The position numbers and the translations under genes are program-made. The notes below the pieces were generated by a model. That model was not told the origin of the DNA. It did not search any database and was given only the letters and a program-made list of their open reading frames with translations. From Candidatus Kuenenia stuttgartensis (GTDB lineage: Bacteria > Bacteroidota > Bacteroidia > Flavobacteriales_D > Crocinitomicaceae), in assembly GCA_943326025.2 (NCBI GenBank), contig CALPRR020000031.1, positions 1 to 17,639 on the forward strand: DNA of 17,639 nucleotides, written 5' to 3'. Shown here piece by piece: positions 1 through 7,400 of the stretch; the stretch's first letter is position 1, and each line of letters begins with the position of its first letter.

Positions 1-1376
1 ATAATCTTCAAGATTTAAATCCTTCTAAAGCGAATGGTAAAAAATTAGGTACTCGTATAGTAAGAATGGAAGATGGTATCTTGTTACCACGTTACAGACT
101 TCCAACTGAGGCTGAATGGGAATTTGCTTATTATGGTTTAGTAGGTAACTTATGTGAGGGAACTGAATTAGTTGAAGAAAGAAGATTATATCCTTGGGAT
201 GGTCACTGGGTTCGTAATGATGAAGAGCAATTTCAAGGTTCAATTCGTGCAAACTTTGTTCGTGGAACAGGGGATTACATGGGGGTTGCTGGAAACTTGA
301 ACGATCAAGCGGATGTAACAGCTCCAGTTGAATCTTATTGGCCAAATGATTATGGATTATACCATATGGCGGGTAACGTTTCTGAGTGGGTATTAGATGT
401 TTATAGACCACTATCTTCTGAAGATTTTGATGAGTTTAGACCTTTCAGAGGAAATGTATTTAAAACAAAATTATTGAACAATGCAGGTTCTACAGAAATT
501 AAAAATGCAACAGTACAATTTGATGTTCATGGAATGAAAGAATACTTAAATGAATTTGAAAGAGTTCGTTATCAAAGGGTTTCTGCTCAAAAACATGATC
601 CAAATGATACTATAATTCCAGTTGGAATTTCTAAAAATGTTCAATCTAGAAATCCTGATGTTAAAGGACATGCTCCAGATCCTTTTTATGTTTCTCATGG
701 AAATGTTAAAGATTCAGTTGAGTTGAAATTGTTAGCAAAAATCAATCATATTATAGATTTATCTATTATTGATAAAAACAACAAGCATGATAATGAAGCT
801 GCAGCTAGAATTCAAGATGAATTATTTGATGGTATTTTTGCTGAAGAATTAAGAGTTGGTCCAAGTGGAGAAGAGTATGCTTTCGAAATCATCTCTATGT
901 TGAGAGAAGGTTTTACAGCTTTCATCACTGATACTCCAGGTAAATTGAAATACAGAAATGTAACTGAAGAGGAAAATATTGGTCGTTTGAATTATAGAAA
1001 AGACGATTATATTGATTACTTAGATGGTGACATTGAAAGTTCAATTTATTACCAAAATGATGATATTAAAAACAAAATTAATCAGGCTAGTCGTGACCCT
1101 AATTTAATTATGTACCAAAGCCAACATGAAGAGTTCGGTTTAGATGGTCAACAAGTTAAACCAGGTGATAGAACTTCATGGCCAACAACATTGGTTTCTG
1201 ATAAATCAAGAGTTTATAAAGGTGGTTCATGGAAAGATAGAGCTTATTGGTTAGTAGGTGGTTCTAGAAGATTCTTAGATGAAGATAAATCACTTTCAAC
1301 TATTGGTTTCAGATGTTGTATGGATCGTTTAGGTAGCCCTATTGGTATGGGAGTTGCTAGAGATAGAAAAAGATAA
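1..1376 (+). CDS. gldJ: GldJ, gliding motility / type IX secretion lipoprotein (5'-truncated by window edge)
   Basis: The reading frame is open to the left edge (first full codon at 3), so the lipoprotein signal and start lie outside; the ATG at 66 is internal. About 457 residues are visible, against roughly 560 expected for GldJ from memory. The protein has a formylglycine-generating-enzyme (SUMF1-like) fold without being a proven enzyme. An early RLPTEAEWEFAYYG and MAGNVSEWVLDVYRP, and near the C terminus GGSWKDRAYWLVGGSRRF and STIGFRCC, are the family's usual landmarks. A long insertion separates the two halves, as in GldJ and GldK-type paralogues. Known from Flavobacterium johnsoniae: GldJ is an outer-membrane-associated lipoprotein needed for gliding and for stability of the secretion-system component GldK, and its extreme C terminus is needed for motility but not secretion. 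Here that tail is basic and ends RDRKR. murF follows after a terminator. I am confident of the family; the identity rests on motifs and neighbourhood. Confidence 0.93.
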   Translation, partial: NLQDLNPSKANGKKLGTRIVRMEDGILLPRYRLPTEAEWEFAYYGLVGNLCEGTELVEERRLYPWDGHWVRNDEEQFQGSIRANFVRGTGDYMGVAGNLNDQADVTAPVESYWPNDYGLYHMAGNVSEWVLDVYRPLSSEDFDEFRPFRGNVFKTKLLNNAGSTEIKNATVQFDVHGMKEYLNEFERVRYQRVSAQKHDPNDTIIPVGISKNVQSRNPDVKGHAPDPFYVSHGNVKDSVELKLLAKINHIIDLSIIDKNNKHDNEAAARIQDELFDGIFAEELRVGPSGEEYAFEIISMLREGFTAFITDTPGKLKYRNVTEEENIGRLNYRKDDYIDYLDGDIESSIYYQNDDIKNKINQASRDPNLIMYQSQHEEFGLDGQQVKPGDRTSWPTTLVSDKSRVYKGGSWKDRAYWLVGGSRRFLDEDKSLSTIGFRCCMDRLGSPIGMGVARDRKR

Positions 1377-1394
1377 AAAAATATTTTCTAAACT

Positions 1395-1420
1395 AAACCC
1401 GTTGAAAGACGGGTTTTTTT
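1395..1420 (+). terminator. Rho-independent terminator after gldJ
   Basis: A perfect 8-bp stem, AAACCCGT (1395-1402) with ACGGGTTT (1409-1416), encloses the 6-nt loop TGAAAG and runs into seven Ts (1414-1420). It lies 18 bp after the gldJ stop and ends only 10 bp before the murF ATG, so murF must rely on read-through or on a start site inside this hairpin region. Confidence 0.9.
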
Positions 1421-1430
1421 ATGTTTAAAA

Positions 1431-2714
1431 ATGGAGAAGTTATATAAATTATTTTACGAAACATCCGGAATTTGTTCAGATTCAAGAAAAATCACTAAGG
1501 ATTGCTTATTTATTTGTCTAAAGGGTGAAAATTTCAATGGAAATGTTTTTGCTGAATCAGCAATAGAGAATGGTGCGAAATACGTTATCAGTGATGAGCA
1601 AAATTATTGTAATCAAAAGACTATTTTTTACGTTGATAATGCATTAATTTTTCTTCAAAAATTAGCAAATTATCACCGCAATCAATTTTCAATTCCGGTT
1701 ATAGGTATAACAGGAAGTAATGGTAAAACAACTTCAAAAGAATTGATAAGTTGTGTTTTAGCAAAAAAATATAATGTTCTTTTTACAGAAGGGAATTTAA
1801 ATAACCATATTGGAGTACCATTAACTTTGTTAAGATTGAAAGCTGAACATGAGATAGCAGTAATTGAAATGGGCGCAAATAAATTCTTTGATATTCAAGA
1901 ATTAACTCAAATAGCAGAACCAACATTAGGAATTATAACCAATATTGGAAAAGCGCATTTAGAAGGGTTTAAAAATTTTGAAGGTGTATTAAAAACGAAA
2001 AAAGAATTATATGATTCGATTGAGAATACTAAAGGAAAAATCATTATAAACAATGATGATTCGATTTTAAAAAGCATATTACCTTCAGATATTAAATGTA
2101 TTACTTACGGTGAGAAAAGTAATTCTGATATAGAAGGTGAATTGGTTAAAATGACTCCTTTTGTTGAGTTTAAATGGAAATCGAATGATTACAATTCTCC
2201 GGTAATTCCAACAAATCTAATTGGAAAATACAACTTTTATAATTTTTTAGCGGCCATTGCTTTTGGTGTTCAATTTGATATAGACCCTCAATTAATTAAT
2301 AAAGCACTAGAGACATATAATCCAACAAATAATCGCTCTCAAGTAAAGGAAACAGCTAAAAACAAGTTAATTTTAGATTGTTATAATGCTAATCCGACAA
2401 GTATGAAATCAGCACTTGAAAGTTTTGCTCAAATTCCAACAAAAGAGAAAACTTTTATAATTGGTGATATGTTAGAATTAGGAGATGAATCAATAAAAGA
2501 GCACGAGAATATTATTGAATTGATAGATAAACTTAATTTAAAAGGATTTTATGTTGGTTCAATTTTTAAGACAATATTAAATGAAAATAATAATGCATTT
2601 GATACACGAGAAAATGCAGAAGTATACTTCAATGCAAATCAGTTTACAGATCAATTAATATTATTAAAAGGATCGAGAGGGATTGGTTTAGAAAAACTTG
2701 AAAGTTTATTTTAA
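1431..2714 (+). CDS. murF: MurF, UDP-N-acetylmuramoyl-tripeptide--D-alanyl-D-alanine ligase
   Basis: Cytoplasmic ATP-dependent ligase that adds the D-Ala-D-Ala dipeptide to UDP-MurNAc-tripeptide, the last soluble step of the peptidoglycan pentapeptide precursor. At 427 residues it is full length. Three Mur ligase domains can be followed: an N-terminal substrate-binding domain with CSDSRKITKDCLFICLKGEN (about 15-34); a central ATPase domain with the P-loop GITGSNGKTT (92-101), then EGNLNNHIGVPLTLL and the family's AVIEMGAN; and a C-terminal domain with LDCYNANPTSMKSAL and FIIGDMLELGDES. The ATG at 1431 gives the N terminus expected for MurF. An ATG at 1421 is out of frame and stops after eight codons. 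No Shine-Dalgarno is visible. The stop codon overlaps the A-tract of the downstream terminator, which is shared with the convergent accC-like gene. Confidence 0.96.
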   Translation: MEKLYKLFYETSGICSDSRKITKDCLFICLKGENFNGNVFAESAIENGAKYVISDEQNYCNQKTIFYVDNALIFLQKLANYHRNQFSIPVIGITGSNGKTTSKELISCVLAKKYNVLFTEGNLNNHIGVPLTLLRLKAEHEIAVIEMGANKFFDIQELTQIAEPTLGIITNIGKAHLEGFKNFEGVLKTKKELYDSIENTKGKIIINNDDSILKSILPSDIKCITYGEKSNSDIEGELVKMTPFVEFKWKSNDYNSPVIPTNLIGKYNFYNFLAAIAFGVQFDIDPQLINKALETYNPTNNRSQVKETAKNKLILDCYNANPTSMKSALESFAQIPTKEKTFIIGDMLELGDESIKEHENIIELIDKLNLKGFYVGSIFKTILNENNNAFDTRENAEVYFNANQFTDQLILLKGSRGIGLEKLESLF

Positions 2715-2751
2715 AAAAAGGTGCCTGAGCGAAGTCGAAGGCACCTTTTTT
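2713..2751. terminator. Bidirectional terminator between murF and accC-like gene
   Basis: An A-tract (2713-2719) plus GGTGCC (2720-2725) pairs with GGCACC (2740-2745) plus TTTTTT (2746-2751), so the structure works on both strands for the two convergent genes. The 14-nt loop completes CCTGAGCGAAGTCGAAGG, a motif I recall as highly repeated between genes in flavobacteria; see findings. Confidence 0.88.
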
Positions 2752-2757
2752 AGTTTA

Positions 2758-4242
2758 TTAAATCCTTGTGTTTATCCAAGAACTGCTAATTTCTCTTGAA
2801 GCATATTCTTTGGATTTGTGTTTTTTGATTGAATCCCAAATTTCAACCATTCCATGTTCTAAAGCTTCTCTTTCTTCTTCCATTGCAGAATACATTATTT
2901 TAGGATCTTCAAAATAATGTTTTACAAAATTAGTGTCAAAGTTTCCACTTACAAATGCTTCGTGCTTTAATACATATTTACCAAAGTCTAAAGTTGTTTT
3001 AATTCCAGAAATTTGATATTCATCTATAGCTTGAATTGTTCTCCTAATAGCATCTTCACGAGTTTTACCCCAGACTACTAATTTTGCAATCATTGGATCA
3101 TAATAAATTGGAATATCCATTCCTTCAACAAAGCCGTCATCTACTCTTACGCTTCTTCCAGAAGGTATTCTATAACGTTTTAAATTTCCAATATCTGGTA
3201 CAAAACCATTTAATGTATCTTCTGCATATACGCGAACCTCAATTGCGTGTCCTTTTATTTGTAATTCTTCTTGTGTTTTAGGTAGGTTTTCACCTCTCGC
3301 TACAAGAATCTGCCATTCAACTAAATCTAAGCCTGTAATTTCTTCTGTAACTGGATGTTCAACTTGAAGACGTGTATTCATTTCCAAGAAATAAAATTTT
3401 AAATCAGCATCTAAAAGAAATTCAACTGTACCAGCACCTTCGTAGTTACATGCTTTGCAAACAGCAACCGCAGCTTCTCCCATTTGTTTCCTTAGTTCTG
3501 GAGTTAATACCGCACTTGGTGCTTCTTCAATTACTTTCTGGTGTCTTCTTTGTATACTACATTCGCGTTCAAATAAATATACTGTATTTCCAGCTCTGTC
3601 GGCAAAAACTTGAATTTCAATATGTCTAGGCTTAGTCACAAACTTCTCTATAAAAACAGCATCATCTCCAAAAGATGATCTTGCCTCATTTTGTGCAAGT
3701 TTCATTTGTTCAGTAAATTCTTCAGAATTTTGAACTAAACGCATCCCTTTACCGCCACCACCAGCTGATGCTTTAATTAAAATTGGATAACCAACTTGTT
3801 CTGCAATTTTAATAGCTTCATTAACATCTGAAATAGCACTGTCAACACCAGGTACCAAAGGAACATTATAACTTTTTACAGCTTGTTTTGCACTCAATTT
3901 ATCACCCATTAACTCCATTGCTTCTGGCGATGGACCGATAAAAGTAATACCTGCTTCTTTTACTTTTCGTGCAAATACCGAGTTTTCAGATAAAAAGCCA
4001 TAACCAGGATGAATTCCATCTACTCCTAATTTTTTACAATAGTCTAAAATAACGTCTTGTTTAAGGTAACTTTCAGATGATGGGCTTTCTCCTACATATA
4101 TAGCTTCGTCAGCTTCTAATACATGTGGTGCATTTCTATCTGCATCAGAATATATTGCAACGCTGGCAATATTCATTTTTTTTAATGTGCGGATTACTCT
4201 TCTGGCAATTTCACCTCTATTTGCTATTAATACTTTTTTCAT
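2758..4242 (-). CDS. accC: Biotin carboxylase subunit of an acyl-CoA carboxylase (AccC-like)
   Basis: Cytoplasmic ATP-grasp enzyme that uses ATP and bicarbonate to carboxylate the biotin of a carrier protein, feeding acetyl- or propionyl-CoA carboxylation. The order is complete: N-terminal pre-ATP-grasp domain starting KKVLIANRGEIARRVIRTL, GIHPGYGFLSEN (about 76-87), glycine-rich ATP loop KASAGGGGKGMR (157-168), HIEIQVF with H207, RRHQK (232-236), the catalytic-site segment EMNTRLQVEHP (287-297), and a biotin-carboxylase C-terminal domain. At 494 residues it is about 45 longer than E. coli AccC; the surplus is a charged C-terminal extension rich in E and K. No carrier-protein or carboxyltransferase gene is adjacent, so whether it serves acetyl-CoA carboxylase or a propionyl-CoA-type complex is undecided. 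Its upstream neighbour on the same strand is tamB, 193 bp away. The gene symbol is given for the family, not the complex. Confidence 0.93.
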   Translation of the reverse strand: MKKVLIANRGEIARRVIRTLKKMNIASVAIYSDADRNAPHVLEADEAIYVGESPSSESYLKQDVILDYCKKLGVDGIHPGYGFLSENSVFARKVKEAGITFIGPSPEAMELMGDKLSAKQAVKSYNVPLVPGVDSAISDVNEAIKIAEQVGYPILIKASAGGGGKGMRLVQNSEEFTEQMKLAQNEARSSFGDDAVFIEKFVTKPRHIEIQVFADRAGNTVYLFERECSIQRRHQKVIEEAPSAVLTPELRKQMGEAAVAVCKACNYEGAGTVEFLLDADLKFYFLEMNTRLQVEHPVTEEITGLDLVEWQILVARGENLPKTQEELQIKGHAIEVRVYAEDTLNGFVPDIGNLKRYRIPSGRSVRVDDGFVEGMDIPIYYDPMIAKLVVWGKTREDAIRRTIQAIDEYQISGIKTTLDFGKYVLKHEAFVSGNFDTNFVKHYFEDPKIMYSAMEEEREALEHGMVEIWDSIKKHKSKEYASREISSSWINTRI

Positions 4243-4354
4243 ATGTATTTTATATGTTTTATAGTCATTTGACTACTTACTAGCCAAAACAGTGAAATGC
4301 TAAATAAATTTATCCTTCAAGGAGTTTATAGTTTTAGCTTATTACACTTACATA

Positions 4355-4362
4355 CAAAAATA
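4355..4362 (-). promoter_or_regulatory. Possible -7 promoter box for accC-like gene
   Basis: On the minus strand this reads TATTTTTG, a match to the Bacteroidota -7 consensus TAnnTTTG, about 113 bp before the accC-like start in the 193-bp gap after tamB. No TTG is seen at the expected -33 spacing, and such boxes arise easily in AT-rich DNA, so this is tentative. Confidence 0.25.
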
Positions 4363-4435
4363 ATAAAAGTTCTCTTTTATAGAATTTATTTATACTTAAT
4401 CTTAATTTAGAAAAGAATTATTTGAGTAAATTGTC

Positions 4436-7400
4436 TTATTTCTTCTGATCAGTTGGAACTGCGGTTAACTTTCTTTTCTTTTTGTTGATAAATTTTTTCT
4501 TGGTTTTTGGGCGAAATACATCTAGAGCATATTGAATCATTTTAAAGCTTTTTAGATCATTAAAATCTTCTTGGTAATGAAGTCCTGCACCTTGCGTAAA
4601 AAGCCCTAACGATTTTTGTTGAATAATTGTATTGTCGTTTGATTCATTGAATACATTGATTCTAAATGTTCCTGATTCGTTTAATAAATACTCTAAATTT
4701 ACATCACCTATTAATGAACTTTGTGTGCTAGAACTTGAAGTAGTAGAAGTTGAACTTACTGAGTTTGAAGAGGCTGAATTTTCTACGCCAAAACTTCCTG
4801 TTAAAATGAGTCGATTACCTAAAAATTGCTTAGAAACATCTAAAGCAACTGTATTTCCTCCATTCGCATCTGCATCTAGATCTAATTTTAAATTATAGTC
4901 TTTAGATACTTGAGAAAGCATTGAGTTAATTTGATTTGTAACTAAATCTAAAGCTGCACTTCCTCCTCCAGCTCCAGCTGCTCCTTGCAGTGGCTGAAAA
5001 TGTTTCCATAGTAATAAAGAGAAGAATTGTCTATTTTTTTCATCTGGGTCATTTACGATTCTACTAATTAAATTCTGTCCCTCTTCTGAAGCTTTTGGAG
5101 CTTTAATGTCAAATGCAATAGCTGGTTTAAAAAGTGATTCTGTTAAGTTAATGAAGCATTGAATGTCTTGTGGTGCTGAATTACTTGTCCCTGTTATGTT
5201 TTCTGGCGATATCTCGCTTATACTGGCCTTGACATCAAAATAGGTTTTTAAATCAATATAGGCATTGTAGGGATCTCCTGTCCATGTTATTGAACCTTGT
5301 TGTATAAATAAAGGTTGGCGAACAGAACCCATGACAAAATTGTACATTCCATTTTTCACATTAAATGTACCTTCCATTTCTGCATCACCAAGATTATCTA
5401 ATTTAACAGCTATATTTCCAGCTCCTGTGGCTGTGATTTGATCACCCGTTTTATCATTGAATATTACTTTTAAATTAGCTTCAGGTGTTATTTCAAAGTT
5501 TAAGTCTAAATCAACTCCTGTAAAATCAATTTCAGGAACAATTGTTTTTATCGTATCATTTTTCACTGTGTACTTAATGAAACTTTCCTCGTCTTCAACT
5601 TGAGCTACCTCGTACATTGGGAAAATTATTTTTGTATCTTTTTCTGTTTTTAAATTTACAGTAATTTCTATATTGTCTGCATAGCCATAAATATTCGCAG
5701 TACCAGTACCATAACCTTTTCCGTAATAAATATCACCTTCTTTAAATTGTGTGTTTAAAACTAAAAACTTATTTAATGGTGCAGGTTTCCAACCTAAAAG
5801 AGGATCTTTATGAATGTAATCATCTTCAAGATTGAAAAGTAAATCAAAGTTCCAATCTTTAAAATTTGAGTGATAAATTGAGCCATTTACTGAACCTGTA
5901 TTTCCTTCTTCATCATTGACAGGCATATTATTTATATAAAAACCATATTTATCTGATGAAATTTTCCCATTTAAACCAAAATTTACGCCTAAAATATCAA
6001 GTTTCGTATTCCCATTAATTAATTCTACTTCACCTTCGATTACTGGCTCATCAATATTTCCAGTTACTTTTAAACTTCCATTTATTAAACCTTTAATATT
6101 CGACATGACATCAGGATCCATAAAGGCATTAGTAAATTGAATATCAGTATTGTCGAAAAGTAAGTTAAAGTCTAAGTTATTATCTTTTTTATCGACTGAA
6201 TAATTTCCTTCAAAAGCAAATGTTTCGATGTTTTTATAGATTAAATCGCCTGTTAATCCAAAACTATTAGAATTTTTATTCCATTGAGATTGAACAAAAA
6301 CATTTCCAACTTCTCTATTATCAATAAAAAGGTTTTGAATGTTTGCATCACCAATATAATTTAAATTATTATAAGGATTAGAAATACGGCCCCATCCATT
6401 AACTAAGCCACTAATATTGATTGGAGATCCAATTAAATAAGCAAACTCATCTAATAATAAATCATTTATTTTGAAATTTAATTTTTCTTCATCATTTCTT
6501 GAAATTTTTCCATCAATGGCAATATATTGATTGCTTCTTTCAAGTAAAAAGCTATCGACCTCAATATTAAGTCCATCAATGCCTATGAAAGATTTATTTT
6601 TTATATCCCATCTTTTCTCACGTAAAGCGAAGTAAGAAGGTTCAAGTAGAATTTTATATTTATTGTAATCTAAAACAACAGTATTCCAACTGATTCTAGA
6701 ATCATTTTTTGTGTCAGGATTCCAAGTTAATTGAGATGTTAAAGTGTCTTTTGTTCCAGTAGTTTTGAAATTTAAATTTTCTACTTTTATACTATCATTT
6801 AAGTTAAACTTTTTTATAGAGTAGTTGGCAGTTAATTCATTTGATGTTACTTTCTGGTCAACTGCAATTGATTGCATTTTAATGTTTTGATAATTGATAG
6901 AAGGTGAAATGATTTTCATTGAAAAATCTTCTGTTTCTCCTTTGTAATCTCCACTAATTCTAGTTCCATTTGCAATCATTAAGTCAGGAACAAAAATGCT
7001 TAAAAAGTCTTTTGCCTCTTTAATTTCGATTGAATATTGAAAGTGATTTTCAGGTTTAATAATTCTTTTTTTCTTTTTCCCTTTTTTAGAGTTATCAGCT
7101 ATTGAGGGTTTTACAATAGCAGGAAATATTTTGCTAAATTGATTTGAAAAATCATTTGCAACTGAACTGAAATCGACTTTTCCAATTATAGTTGTGTTTA
7201 AAACACTACTATTAACAGTAAGGATGTCTTCTTCAATTGAACGGTCTACTTTTATGTTTAAAGCTGGTATATTGATTTTTTTATCTCCTTCAGAATAAAC
7301 TGTACTATTCATTTTAATTGTTCCGAAGAGTGTATTTGAGTTTGAACCTGTTAAATCTATAGTAAAATTTGAAGTTAATTGTGTGTTGTTTGTTTGAGTA

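Noticed and set aside
25..411. A 128-codon open frame on the minus strand opposite gldJ
   Set aside because: It is the complement of a conserved gldJ coding region and has no domain, start context or sensible composition.
1421..1447. A short ATG-initiated eight-codon frame overlapping the murF start, possible leader peptide
   Set aside because: It is out of frame, has no ribosome-binding signal or regulatory codon run, and such frames arise by chance in AT-rich DNA.
4632..4898. An 88-codon plus-strand open frame inside tamB
   Set aside because: It mirrors the Ser-rich and nearby codons of tamB on the opposite strand; no independent evidence for a gene.
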